A stretch of 21,971 bases of DNA, from NCBI GenBank assembly GCA_964403565.1, contig CAYOFV010000021.1, forward strand, positions 1 to 21,971. The letters are read 5' to 3'. The translations under genes were made by a program, and so were the position numbers. Origin of the DNA: Thioglobus_B sp964403565 (GTDB lineage: Bacteria; Pseudomonadota; Gammaproteobacteria; PS1; Pseudothioglobaceae). Each line of letters opens with the position of its first letter. Position 1 is the stretch's first letter. The notes below the pieces were generated by a model. The model saw only the letters and a program-made list of their open reading frames with translations. It was not told the DNA's origin and made no database searches. Of this stretch, positions 6,414 to 15,243 are shown piece by piece.

Positions 6414-6420
6414 GATATGC

Positions 6421-6451
6421 AAAAAAAAACGCCGCTAATAATAGCGGCGTT
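6421..6451 (-). terminator. Rho-independent terminator of gyrA
   Basis: AACGCCGCTA (6428-6437) pairs with TAGCGGCGTT (6442-6451) around a four-base loop, a 10-bp GC-rich stem. On the minus strand a run of T residues follows, encoded by the A-run from 6421. It lies 30 bp past the gyrA stop. Confidence 0.93.
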
Positions 6452-6480
6452 CATTAATCGATTATTTTGTAAACTTAAAC

Positions 6481-9072
6481 TTACTCTTCTACTTCTATTT
6501 CAGACTCTTCATCATCTTCAGTTTCAGCAATTTTAGCTACAGATACAAGCTTCTCACCTTTGGCAATATTAATTAGAGTTACACCTTGAGTATTACGGCC
6601 AATGATTGACACATCTGATGCTCTAGCTCGTACTAAAGTACCTTTATTAGAAATAAGCATCATCTCATCTTCGTTAGTAACTTGGATTGCGCCTACTACA
6701 TTACCATTACGCTCAGAGGTTTTAATTGAAATTACACCAGAGCCACCACGCGCTTGAGCACGATATTCTTCTAGTTCTGTACGCTTACCATAACCTTGTT
6801 CTGTTGCAGTAAGAATAGGGCTTGTTTCATCAGCCACAATTACTGATACTACTTCATCATTATCTGCAAGCCTTATACCGCGTACACCAATTGCAGTACG
6901 ACCAACTGCGCGCACATCTGCCTCTTTAAAGCGAATAGATTTACCGCTAGCTGAGAACAACATAATATCTTGCTCTCCAGAAGTAATTTCAACTCCAACT
7001 AATTTATCCCCGTCTCTAAGTTCAATTGCGATAATTCCACCCTTTCTAGGACGTGAGAAATTAGTAAGCGAGGTTTTCTTACAAGTACCGCTACTTGTAA
7101 CCATAAATACAAACTCATCTTCACTAAATTCAGACACAGGAAGAATTGCATTAACTGTCTCATCCTTTTCAAGTGGTAATAAATTAACAATTGGCTTACC
7201 ACGAGCTGTACGTGATGCCATTGGCAGCTCGTAAACTTTCAGCCAATGCACCTTGCCAGTTGAGGTAAAGCATAGCACTGTATCGTGTGAATTAGCAACA
7301 AACAATTGATCAACAAAGTCTTCATCTTTCATCTTGGTTGCAGCCTTACCTTTACCGCCACGACGTTGGGCTTGATAATCACTTAATGATTGAGCTTTAA
7401 CATAACCACCATGAGATAGTGTTACTACACGATCTTCTTGAGCGATAAGATCTTCAAGAGTAAGGTCAATTTTGTTTTCAAGAATATTTGTCATACGTGC
7501 ATCTGCAAAGTTTTCTCTAACTTCTGCTAGTTCATCACGAATAACTTGCATTAATTTCTCTGGATTTTGCAGGATATCAAGTAAGTACTTAATCCATTCT
7601 AACAACTCATTAAACTCATCAAAAATCTTGTCTTTTTCTAAACCAGTTAAACGATGAAGTTTAAGATCTAGAATTGCTTGCGCTTGTTTTTCAGAAAGCT
7701 GATAATCGCCAGATTCTTGTAGGCCTAATTCTGCAGGTAGATCTTCAGGCTTAAATAGCGACATGTCACGATCGCCAATAAGATCTTTAATTACACTGCC
7801 CTGCCAAGTTTTAGCAACTAGTTGTGCTTTTGCCTCAGTTGGATTTGGCGCAGCTTTAATAAGCTCGATAATTTCGTCAATATTACTAAGTGCAACGGAT
7901 AATCCTTCTAAGATATGTGCACGGTTTCTAGCCTTGTTTAATTCAAAAATAGATCTACGAGTAACTACATCGCGTCTATGAGCAATAAAGGCATCTAATA
8001 CACCTTTAAGTGTCATAAGCTTAGGCAAGCCTTTATCAATCGCAACCATGTTAATACCAAATACAGTTTGCATCTCTGTAAGCTTATACAAATTATTAAG
8101 CATTACTTCTGGCACCTCGCCACGGCGAAGCTCAATCACCATGCGCATACCGTCTTTGTCAGATTCATCACGTAGGCCGGTAATACCGTCAACCTTCTTA
8201 TCCTTAACTAGCTCTGCAATCTTACCAATTAGCTTGGCTTTGTTTACTTGGTATGGAAGCTCTGTTACCACAATACTTTGTTTGTCTTCACCCTCAACAT
8301 GCGATACTGCGCGCAGATAAATTTTGCCCTTACCAGTTTCATAAGCTTGACGAATACCTGCAGCACCATTAATAATTCCCGCTGTAGGGAAATCAGGGCC
8401 AGGCATAACTGCAAGCAAATCATCAGTTGTTGCGTCTTCGTTATCAATTACACACAAACAAGCATCAATTACCTCACCAAGATTATGTGGCGGAATATTA
8501 GTAGCCATACCAACAGCAATACCAGATGATCCATTAACTAATAGATTTGGTACGCGAGTAGGCAATACACTTGGCTCTGATTCTGAGCCATCATAGTTAT
8601 CAATAAAATCAACTGTCTTTTTATCAAGATCGCGTAATAGTTCGTGTGAAAGCTTGGCCATACGAATTTCTGTATAACGCATAGCAGCGGCAGAGTCACC
8701 ATCTACTGAACCAAAGTTACCTTGACCATCAACTAAGATATTACGCATTGAGAATGGCTGTGCCATTCTAACAATGGTATCGTAAACTGCAGTATCACCA
8801 TGTGGGTGATATTTACCAATTACATCACCAACAATACGTGCAGATTTTTTATAGGCCTTGTTGTAATCATTGCCCAAAACATCCATTGCATATAGCACTC
8901 GACGGTGTACTGGTTTAAGACCATCACGCACATCAGGTAGAGCACGACCAACGATAACACTCATTGCGTATTCCAAGTAGGAATCACGCATTTCATCTTC
9001 GATGGTAACTATAGGAAAATTAGGGTTGAAATTATCTTTAAGATCTTGAGGATTATCGATGTTGTCAGACAT
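6481..9072 (-). CDS. gyrA: DNA gyrase subunit A
   Basis: The 863-aa protein is a full-length GyrA, which cuts and rejoins DNA in the A2B2 gyrase that introduces negative supercoils. The winged-helix/tower N-terminal part has HPHGDTAVYDTIV (residues 89-101) and the catalytic Tyr133 in AAAMRYTE. The C-terminal beta-pinwheel carries the gyrase-specific GyrA box QRRGGKG at about residue 567, which separates it from ParC. It ends in a long acidic tail (EDDEESEIEVEE) as in other proteobacterial GyrA. The residue matching E. coli Ser83 is Thr94; that matching Asp87 is Asp98. Thr at the first position occurs naturally in some bacteria, so it need not mean acquired quinolone resistance. The gene has a plausible promoter upstream and its own terminator, so it is likely transcribed on its own. 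Confidence 0.98.
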   Translation of the reverse strand: MSDNIDNPQDLKDNFNPNFPIVTIEDEMRDSYLEYAMSVIVGRALPDVRDGLKPVHRRVLYAMDVLGNDYNKAYKKSARIVGDVIGKYHPHGDTAVYDTIVRMAQPFSMRNILVDGQGNFGSVDGDSAAAMRYTEIRMAKLSHELLRDLDKKTVDFIDNYDGSESEPSVLPTRVPNLLVNGSSGIAVGMATNIPPHNLGEVIDACLCVIDNEDATTDDLLAVMPGPDFPTAGIINGAAGIRQAYETGKGKIYLRAVSHVEGEDKQSIVVTELPYQVNKAKLIGKIAELVKDKKVDGITGLRDESDKDGMRMVIELRRGEVPEVMLNNLYKLTEMQTVFGINMVAIDKGLPKLMTLKGVLDAFIAHRRDVVTRRSIFELNKARNRAHILEGLSVALSNIDEIIELIKAAPNPTEAKAQLVAKTWQGSVIKDLIGDRDMSLFKPEDLPAELGLQESGDYQLSEKQAQAILDLKLHRLTGLEKDKIFDEFNELLEWIKYLLDILQNPEKLMQVIRDELAEVRENFADARMTNILENKIDLTLEDLIAQEDRVVTLSHGGYVKAQSLSDYQAQRRGGKGKAATKMKDEDFVDQLFVANSHDTVLCFTSTGKVHWLKVYELPMASRTARGKPIVNLLPLEKDETVNAILPVSEFSEDEFVFMVTSSGTCKKTSLTNFSRPRKGGIIAIELRDGDKLVGVEITSGEQDIMLFSASGKSIRFKEADVRAVGRTAIGVRGIRLADNDEVVSVIVADETSPILTATEQGYGKRTELEEYRAQARGGSGVISIKTSERNGNVVGAIQVTNEDEMMLISNKGTLVRARASDVSIIGRNTQGVTLINIAKGEKLVSVAKIAETEDDEESEIEVEE

Positions 9073-9101
9073 ACAATTTAAGCTTGAATTATTTAGCTTT
9101 T

Positions 9102-9130
9102 ATTGTACCCTAGTAGCTAAATTTTCACAA
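9102..9130 (-). promoter_or_regulatory. Likely sigma-70-type promoter of gyrA
   Basis: On the minus strand TTGTGA (9125-9130) and TACAAT (9102-9107) are separated by 17 bp, giving four-of-six and five-of-six matches. The predicted start is about 20-25 bases before the gyrA ATG. The gyrA start has no clear Shine-Dalgarno sequence. Confidence 0.55.
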
Positions 9131-9179
9131 CAAAAATGCTTAAATTATTCTAGATAAAAATTACTTAAAAATCAATAAG

Positions 9180-10235
9180 TTATGAGTTGCGAATATGTAC
9201 CGCAGAAGCTAGTGATTTAAGTAGGTTTTCAGTATCATCCCAGCCGATGCAACTATCAGTAATACTAACACCATATTTAAGCGATTCTAAAGGTCCAACT
9301 GCTTGGTTGCCTTCGTTTAAATTTGACTCAATCATAACACCAAAAATCTTATCTGATCCATCGATAATTTGCTCAGCGATATTGGCACCAACTTTTATCT
9401 GATTTTTAAATTTTTTCTCACTATTTGCATGAGAAAAATCCACCATAACTTTATCTAACAGTCCGTCTGCAGCTAATTGCTCAGAAGTAGAATCTACAAA
9501 CTTTTTCTCATAGTTTGGCCCATCGGCTCCGCCACGTAGAATAATGTGTGCAGTTTCATTGCCTGAAGAAGTATAGTGCGATACTCCACCTTCTTTATTT
9601 ACCGAAAGTAAATGATGCGGGGAACTTGCAGATTTAATTGCATCAATAGCCACTCTAAGCGATCCTGTAGTGCCGTTTTTAAATCCTACTGGGCAAGATA
9701 AAGCTGAGGCAAGTTCACGATGAGATTGGCTCTCTGTAGTACGTGCACCAATTGCACCCCATGAAATAAGATCAGAAATATACTGTGGAGTAATAAGATC
9801 AAGATACTCAACAGCTACTGGCAGACCCATATCAGCAATATCCACTAATAAGTGTCTAGCAATCTTAAGACCTTTATCAATATTAAAGCTTTCATCTAAA
9901 TCTGGATCGTTAATAAGCCCTTTCCAGCCGATTGTTGTACGCGGTTTTTCAAAATACACACGCATAACAATAAATAAATCTTCTTTAAGTTCTTCTCGAA
10001 GAGCTAAGAGCTTCTTGGCATATTCTCTAGCTGCTTTTGAGTCGTGAATAGAACAAGGACCAACGATTACCATTAAGCGCTTATCCTTACCATTTAAGAT
10101 ATTTTTAATAGTTTCTCGAGCCTGGAAAATACCTGCAGAAGACTCATCACTTAATGGAAATTTCTCCATTAAAGCATTTGGCACCATCATTGGTGCACTA
10201 GAAGTAATTCTTACGTTATCAGTATTGTATTTCAT
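9180..10235 (-). CDS. aroG: 3-deoxy-7-phosphoheptulonate (DAHP) synthase, class I
   Basis: The 351-aa enzyme condenses phosphoenolpyruvate with erythrose 4-phosphate, the first step of the shikimate pathway. Class I (AroF/G/H) motifs are intact: VGPCSIHD with metal ligand Cys61, EKPRTTIGWKG for substrate binding, GARTTESQSHRE, GFKNGTTG, VDFSHANS with a His ligand, MIESNL with Glu, and ITDSCIGW with Asp. Which aromatic amino acid inhibits it cannot be decided here, so the aroG symbol is only a family label. Its ATG directly abuts the stop of folE2 with no spacer, so it is translationally coupled to the queD-folE2 genes. The link to queuosine genes has no metabolic logic I can see and may reflect operon convenience. 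Confidence 0.95.
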   Translation of the reverse strand: MKYNTDNVRITSSAPMMVPNALMEKFPLSDESSAGIFQARETIKNILNGKDKRLMVIVGPCSIHDSKAAREYAKKLLALREELKEDLFIVMRVYFEKPRTTIGWKGLINDPDLDESFNIDKGLKIARHLLVDIADMGLPVAVEYLDLITPQYISDLISWGAIGARTTESQSHRELASALSCPVGFKNGTTGSLRVAIDAIKSASSPHHLLSVNKEGGVSHYTSSGNETAHIILRGGADGPNYEKKFVDSTSEQLAADGLLDKVMVDFSHANSEKKFKNQIKVGANIAEQIIDGSDKIFGVMIESNLNEGNQAVGPLESLKYGVSITDSCIGWDDTENLLKSLASAVHIRNS

Positions 10236-11027
10236 TTATTTTTCGTTCTCAATAAGTGCATATGCTGAGTGATTGTGAATTGATTCAAAATTCTCAGACT
10301 CTAGGCGGTAATATGCAATTCTATCGTCATTATTAAGTTCTAAGGCAATATCACGTACTAAATCCTCTACAAAAGCAGGATTATCATATGCTCTCTCAGT
10401 TACATGTTTTTCATCATCACGCTTTAAAATTGCATACAACTCACAAGATGCTTTGCGTTCTGCAAGATCGATTAAATCTTCAATATCTAACTTTGCATCA
10501 TTAGCGGCGCGAGCCTTAATAGTTATGTGTGAGCGCTGATTATGCGCACCATATTTAGAAATACTCTTAGAACAAGGGCAAAGACTAGTAACAGGCACTA
10601 CCACTTTCATCATTACCTCAGACTTGCCATCCACTAAATCACCATACAAAGTAACCTGATAATCCATCATTGATTCAACGCCAGACGATGGGGCTTTTTT
10701 CTTTCTAAAAAATGGAAAATCAAGAGTCACATGAGCACTAGTCGACTCAAGCCTATCTTTAATTTTGTTAATAATTACACCAAAACTTGAGGCATCAAAC
10801 TCACAAGGCCCTTCGTTCAATATTTGGATAAAGCGTGACATATGTGTACCTTTAACGTGCTCTGGTAAAGTTACAGTCATAGTAAAGTTTCCTACTGTGG
10901 GAGTCTTGTTGCCATCTTTATCAATAAAAGTTATAGGATGAGAAATATCCTTAATGCCAACCTTATCAATTACTATTTGTCTAGTGTCTTCACTGTTTTG
11001 TGTGTCTGGTAGATGTGTTGCGCTCAT
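10236..11027 (-). CDS. folE2: GTP cyclohydrolase FolE2 (type IB)
   Basis: The 263-aa protein belongs to the FolE2/MptA family, which converts GTP to 7,8-dihydroneopterin triphosphate, the entry step for folate and for 7-deazaguanine (queuosine) synthesis. Recognisable blocks are HPITF near the N-terminus, VTSLCPCSK with Cys150 and Cys152, and GAHNQRSH at about 160-167. The near C-terminal FESIHNHSAYA motif is also typical. Unlike FolE, members of this family can use metals other than zinc and are often favoured when zinc is scarce. The gene starts 4 bp after queD and ends exactly where the DAHP synthase gene begins, so it is the middle member of a tight operon. The next-door queD suggests its product feeds queuosine synthesis here, though folate use is not excluded. 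Confidence 0.96.
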   Translation of the reverse strand: MSATHLPDTQNSEDTRQIVIDKVGIKDISHPITFIDKDGNKTPTVGNFTMTVTLPEHVKGTHMSRFIQILNEGPCEFDASSFGVIINKIKDRLESTSAHVTLDFPFFRKKKAPSSGVESMMDYQVTLYGDLVDGKSEVMMKVVVPVTSLCPCSKSISKYGAHNQRSHITIKARAANDAKLDIEDLIDLAERKASCELYAILKRDDEKHVTERAYDNPAFVEDLVRDIALELNNDDRIAYYRLESENFESIHNHSAYALIENEK

Positions 11028-11031
11028 ATTA

Positions 11032-11400
11032 TTACTCTGAGTATGTTACAGATGCTCTTGGAGTTTCCCAAATGGTAATTGCTTGTACTCGAACATTGCT
11101 GTTATTAATAAGTTTACCCACTTCTTCAAAAAAGTATTTTGCAATATTCTCTGCAGTAGGATTAAGTTTGTCAAAAGGTTCGATTTCATTTAAATATTGA
11201 TGATCTAATCTTTTTACAACTTCTTTAGTTTGTTTTTTTATTTCACGAAAGTCTATGGCAATACCAACATCATCTAAAACTTCAGATTCAACTAGTACTT
11301 CAACCTGCCAGTTATGACCGTGCAAGCGTGAACAATCACCAGGATAATTCCTTAAAGAATGCGCTGAGGCAAAATCAGTTACAATTTTTAGGACGAACAT
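11032..11400 (-). CDS. queD: 6-carboxytetrahydropterin synthase QueD
   Basis: From the ATG at 11400 the protein is 122 aa, the usual QueD size. It has the pterin-synthase fold signatures: FASAHSL with zinc ligand His14, GDCSRLHGH with active-site Cys23 and zinc ligands His27 and His29, LDHQYLN with His67, and IWETPRASV with Glu112. It converts dihydroneopterin triphosphate to 6-carboxytetrahydropterin, the second step of preQ0/queuosine formation, using the product of the FolE2 encoded 4 bp downstream. The frame extends to a TTG at 11418, but that codon would lie almost on the predicted transcription start, so the ATG is preferred. No strong ribosome site precedes either start. Homologues in animals make tetrahydrobiopterin, but the bacterial context favours QueD. 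Confidence 0.93.
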   Translation of the reverse strand: MFVLKIVTDFASAHSLRNYPGDCSRLHGHNWQVEVLVESEVLDDVGIAIDFREIKKQTKEVVKRLDHQYLNEIEPFDKLNPTAENIAKYFFEEVGKLINNSNVRVQAITIWETPRASVTYSE

Positions 11401-11427
11401 TTTCGGAAAAATTGACAAAAAGGGCTA

Positions 11428-11433
11428 ATTATA
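11428..11433 (-). promoter_or_regulatory. Candidate -10 element of the queD-folE2-aroG operon
   Basis: A perfect TATAAT lies on the minus strand in the 73-bp gap between parC and queD, 28 bp before the chosen ATG. No good -35 hexamer is seen at 16-18 bp, so it is either activator-dependent or fortuitous. Transcription from parC could also continue through, as no terminator is visible. Confidence 0.4.
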
Positions 11434-11473
11434 CCCGTTATAAAGCTATTTTTATACCTTCAATTCGTCAGTG

Positions 11474-13711
11474 TTAATCAACTGCCTCTATTGAGGCTAC
11501 ATTTTGATATCCTTTTGGCAAAATATTCCCACGTCGAGCACGTGAGCCAATGTAGTTAGTAAGATCTTGGAATTTGATGGTTAAATGACGCTTACCTGCA
11601 TAAACCCTGAGGTTTTGACTATCAAGTAAAGTACAGATACTCACAACAAATTCTTCTCTAGCTTTAAGATCTTTTGTTGGAATCTGAATTAGCTTGTTAC
11701 CCTTACCTTTTGAAAGCACTGGAAGCTCTGCAATTGGAAATACCAGCAACCTACCACGATTAGTTGTTACTGCAACATATTCATTTTCCAAGTCATCTAC
11801 ATAAACTACTTTTAATACATTTGCACCCTTTGGTAATGAAATAGATGCTTTTCCAGCTTTCTTTTTTGACAACAAATCGCCAATTGTTGCAACAAAGCCA
11901 TAGCCTGCATCAGATGAAAGTAGAATATTTTGACTATCATCGCCCATAACCACATCTACAAACTCTGCATCCGCAGGAGGAGATAAGCGCCCTGTTAACG
12001 GCTCCCCTTGACCTCTTGCACTTGGTAGTGAGTTTGCAAGTAAAGAATACGAACGTCCAGTTGAATCAATAAATATTGCATTCTTATTACTTCTGCCTTT
12101 AACACTAGTACGATAAACATCACCGGATTTATAGTTAAGTGTTGAAGGATCAATATCATGACCTTTGGCAGCACGCACCCAGCCTTTTTCACTAAGAACT
12201 ACAGTTACATTTTCTGCAGGAACTAAATCATCTTCACTAAATGCCTGTGAGGATTTTATATCGCTAACAATGCGCGATCTGCGCTCATCACCAAAATCTT
12301 TAATAATTTGTTTAAGTTCTTTTTTAATAAAAGTTTTAAGGCGATTGTCACTCGATAATAACAATTCAAGTTTTTCTCTTTCTTCAGCTAGATCTTGTTG
12401 TTCGCCCTGAATTTTTTCCTCTTCTAATTTTGCAAGATGTCTTAGCTTTAACTCAAGTATTGCTTCAGCTTGCAGGTCGCTAAGCTTAAAGCGCTCCATT
12501 AAAACTGGCTTAGGCTTGTCTTCAGAGCGAATAATTGCAATTACTTCATCAATATTAAGATAAGCAATCAACAAACCTTCAAGAATATGTAGTCGTGCAA
12601 GAATCTTATCAAGCCTGTGCTGTAATCGCGCTGTTACAATCTGTATTCGATAATCAATCCACTCCTTAAGCATAGGGATAAGTGGTTTGACTTGTGGTCT
12701 GCCGTCAAGTCCAATAACATTCATATTGACTCGATAATTTTTCTCTAAATCAGTTGTGGCAAATAGGTGAAGCATTAGAGCTTCTGTATCTACTCTGTTT
12801 GAACGTGGAGAGATAACTATACGAGTTGGATTTTCATGGTCAGATTCATCGCGAATATCATCAACTAGTGGAAGTTTTTTCTTGCGCATTTGCTCTGCAA
12901 TCTGAGCAATAACCTTAGCACCTGATGTTTGAAATGGCAACTCGTCAATAACAATCTCACCACCCTCAACAATGTATTCAGCGCGCATTTTTACTGATCC
13001 ATGACCAGTTTCATAAAAATTACGAATATCATTTACACTGGAAACTATATTTGCTCCCGAAGGGTAATCTGGAGCTGGCAAAATTTCCATTAAAGTATCA
13101 AGATCAGTTGATGGTTTTTCTAAAAGTTTAATACAGGCAAACACAACCTCAGTTAAATTATGTGGTGGCACATCTGTTGCCATACCTACTGCAATACCGC
13201 TAACGCCGTTTAATAATAGATTTGGCACTTGCGCTGGCAAGTTTTCCGGCTCTTTTATTGATCCGTCAAAGTTATCAGTCCAACTAACTGTACCTTGGTT
13301 AATTTCTTTTAATAATAAATCTGCATACCTAGAAAGCTTACTCTCGGTATAACGCATTGCTGCAAACGACTTAGGGTCATCAGGAGCTCCCCAGTTACCC
13401 TGACCATCAATAAATGGATAACGGTATGAAAATGGCTGCGCCATAAGTACCATAGCTTCATAACAAGCGCTATCGCCATGCGGATGAAACTTACCTAAAA
13501 CATCACCGACTGTACGAGCAGATTTTTTATACTTGGAAGTTGATTTAAGTCCAAGCTCACTCATTGCATAAATTATGCGTCTTTGAACCGGCTTTAATCC
13601 ATCGCCAACAAAGGGTAATGCACGATCAAGAATAACGTACATTGAATAATCAAGATAAGCGCGTTCACTAAATTCTGCTACGCTTTGTTGTTCGAGGCCA
13701 ATTTGGCTCAT
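11474..13711 (-). CDS. parC: DNA topoisomerase IV subunit A
   Basis: The 745-aa protein is ParC, the DNA-cutting subunit of topoisomerase IV, which unlinks daughter chromosomes. The N-terminal half has FHPHGDSACYEAMV (residues 75-88), GNWGAPDDPKSFAAMR and catalytic Tyr121. The sequence matches ParC rather than GyrA: the GAPDDPKS insertion is present and the canonical GyrA box is absent. Residues matching E. coli Ser80 and Glu84 are Ser81 and Glu85, the quinolone-sensitive state. A degenerate beta-pinwheel C-terminal domain is present, and the length is normal. The ATG follows AGGGGG at good spacing. It is upstream of queD on the same strand with no terminator between them. The partner parE is not in this window. 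Confidence 0.97.
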   Translation of the reverse strand: MSQIGLEQQSVAEFSERAYLDYSMYVILDRALPFVGDGLKPVQRRIIYAMSELGLKSTSKYKKSARTVGDVLGKFHPHGDSACYEAMVLMAQPFSYRYPFIDGQGNWGAPDDPKSFAAMRYTESKLSRYADLLLKEINQGTVSWTDNFDGSIKEPENLPAQVPNLLLNGVSGIAVGMATDVPPHNLTEVVFACIKLLEKPSTDLDTLMEILPAPDYPSGANIVSSVNDIRNFYETGHGSVKMRAEYIVEGGEIVIDELPFQTSGAKVIAQIAEQMRKKKLPLVDDIRDESDHENPTRIVISPRSNRVDTEALMLHLFATTDLEKNYRVNMNVIGLDGRPQVKPLIPMLKEWIDYRIQIVTARLQHRLDKILARLHILEGLLIAYLNIDEVIAIIRSEDKPKPVLMERFKLSDLQAEAILELKLRHLAKLEEEKIQGEQQDLAEEREKLELLLSSDNRLKTFIKKELKQIIKDFGDERRSRIVSDIKSSQAFSEDDLVPAENVTVVLSEKGWVRAAKGHDIDPSTLNYKSGDVYRTSVKGRSNKNAIFIDSTGRSYSLLANSLPSARGQGEPLTGRLSPPADAEFVDVVMGDDSQNILLSSDAGYGFVATIGDLLSKKKAGKASISLPKGANVLKVVYVDDLENEYVAVTTNRGRLLVFPIAELPVLSKGKGNKLIQIPTKDLKAREEFVVSICTLLDSQNLRVYAGKRHLTIKFQDLTNYIGSRARRGNILPKGYQNVASIEAVD

Positions 13712-13792
13712 TTTCCCCCTAGAAAAATATTAACTTTTAATCAAAGTTTGAGCTATTTTAATTCAAGTTTTGAAATTTTTTATATAAATTAA

Positions 13793-14419
13793 CTACTTTA
13801 AGCGTGATACGTAATCAGCAACAAGTGATAACTGCTCATCTGACATATTTTTTATTAAATTCAACATGTTCTGATCTGCATTAATACGATACCCATCACG
13901 AATCCATTGCAGCTGTCGAAGTAAGTATGCATAGTGCTGATGTTTAATTCTTGGAAATTTATTTACCTTGTTACCCTCGCCAGCCTCACCATGACAACCA
14001 ATACAGTTATTTAGATATAGATATTCACCCTTATCAAGGTCTTTACCATTGCCTTTTCCATTATTTGGACTTGAGGGCAGGGTTTGAATATATGCAGCAA
14101 CATTGGCAATCGCCTGTACACCACCTATAGTATCTTTGTCTGAAAATGGATACATAGTGGGGTTATCTCTATTTTTATTTTGAATATCTCCAAGCTGCTT
14201 AATAATTACCGAACTATGCTGTGATGCAATAACTGGAAAACTACCATTAACCTTGCCTAAGCCATCTTGCAAATGACAAGAAGCACAAAGCTTGTATGTT
14301 TTTTTACCTTCTTCTATATTTGGGGTTAATGTCACAGCTTCAGAATATACATCTTGAGCGAAAACAGGGTTAATAATTCCAAATAAAAATAAAACAATAA
14401 ATGTAGCGAAGGATTTCAT
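13793..14419 (-). CDS. Dihaem c4-type cytochrome
   Basis: The 208-aa protein has a cleavable signal (first ~21 residues, ending VFA) and two haem c sites, CASCH (Cys45-His49) and CIGCH (Cys139-His143), in two similar halves. Each half has a methionine suited as sixth ligand: Met89 in the first (NPTMYPF), and Met185 or Met192 in the second. The size and spacing match cytochrome c4, a periplasmic carrier that passes electrons to terminal oxidases such as cbb3. The central linker is rich in Gly, Asn and Lys. It diverges from the secreted hydrolase-like gene with about 53 bp between the likely starts. No clear terminator follows before parC. The donor is not shown by the sequence; thiosulfate or sulfide oxidation electrons are plausible in this context. 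Confidence 0.92.
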   Translation of the reverse strand: MKSFATFIVLFLFGIINPVFAQDVYSEAVTLTPNIEEGKKTYKLCASCHLQDGLGKVNGSFPVIASQHSSVIIKQLGDIQNKNRDNPTMYPFSDKDTIGGVQAIANVAAYIQTLPSSPNNGKGNGKDLDKGEYLYLNNCIGCHGEAGEGNKVNKFPRIKHQHYAYLLRQLQWIRDGYRINADQNMLNLIKNMSDEQLSLVADYVSRLK

Positions 14420-14472
14420 ACTTGCGATTTATAGTAAAATATAAACAGTTTACTTTAATTCTAAAAGTACTT

Positions 14473-15243
14473 GTGCATAGTAGAAAAAAATTCCAATCAG
14501 TAGTAGTTTTATTTGCTTTATTTGCACTCTTTTCAAGTGCATCTATTGCTAAAGAAATGAAGTATGTTGAATTACCATCTGGCGAGGAAACTGAGATTAG
14601 AGTTTTTCCATCACAAGGCAATATTCTACTAATTGGATTTCCTTGCGATAGTGGAAAAAGTAAAAATGAAGAAGCTACAGCCAAAGTTTTAACTGAAGAT
14701 GGGATTGAAGTTTGGATGCCTGATATGCTTAGCACGTATATGCTGCCGAAATCTCGCAGTAGTTATGCTGAGATGCCTGATGAAGATTTAGCCCATATAA
14801 TTTATGAAGCTGTATCAACTAACAAAGATGTATATATTGTAGCGTCCGGTCCTGATACACAACTTTTGCTTAGAGTTGCTGCACAATGGAAAAAAGAACA
14901 TCCTGAGTATAAAAACCTTAAAGGTGCTATTTTATTATTTCCGCGCTTAAATGATGGCGAGCCACAACCTGGAGTTGAGCCAAAATATGTTGATTCAGTG
15001 GGTACAACTTCAATACCTCTTATGGTTTTAGAAGGTGGTAGAACCCCAAATAGATGGGGTGTTAATCATCTGCATGCTAAATTAGCTGCTGGTGGATCTC
15101 AAGTGGTATCTAAAATTGTGCCGGGAATTAGAGGGTATTTTTTCAAAAGAGCTGATCCAAATAGAACAGAGGATGTTGTAACCTCTCAATTATCTGGACT
15201 TATAAAGGTTGGTATATATTATTTACAGGAATTAGAACAATGA
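14473..15243 (+). CDS. Secreted alpha/beta-hydrolase-like protein
   Basis: The frame opens at a TTG (14422), but a GTG at 14473 gives a proper signal peptide (MHSRKKFQSVVVLFALFALF, then SSASIA), so I choose that start (256 aa). The mature part alternates beta-strand and helix blocks like an alpha/beta hydrolase: NILLIGFPCDSG, GIEVWMPDML, DVYIVASGPD, LKGAILLFPRL and PLMVLEGG. Where the usual GxSxG nucleophile elbow should be, the sequence is VASGPDT (SGPD at residues 125-128), which does not fit. It may therefore be inactive as a serine hydrolase. Its last codons overlap the TlpA-type gene by ATGA, so the two are translationally coupled and probably act together in the periplasm. I do not recognise a specific function. 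The family call is from fold pattern only. Confidence 0.72.
   Translation: MHSRKKFQSVVVLFALFALFSSASIAKEMKYVELPSGEETEIRVFPSQGNILLIGFPCDSGKSKNEEATAKVLTEDGIEVWMPDMLSTYMLPKSRSSYAEMPDEDLAHIIYEAVSTNKDVYIVASGPDTQLLLRVAAQWKKEHPEYKNLKGAILLFPRLNDGEPQPGVEPKYVDSVGTTSIPLMVLEGGRTPNRWGVNHLHAKLAAGGSQVVSKIVPGIRGYFFKRADPNRTEDVVTSQLSGLIKVGIYYLQELEQ

Noticed and set aside
14370..14735. 121-codon minus-strand frame over the start of the hydrolase-like gene
   Set aside because: Overlaps both the cytochrome c4 start and the divergent signal-peptide gene; no coherent product.
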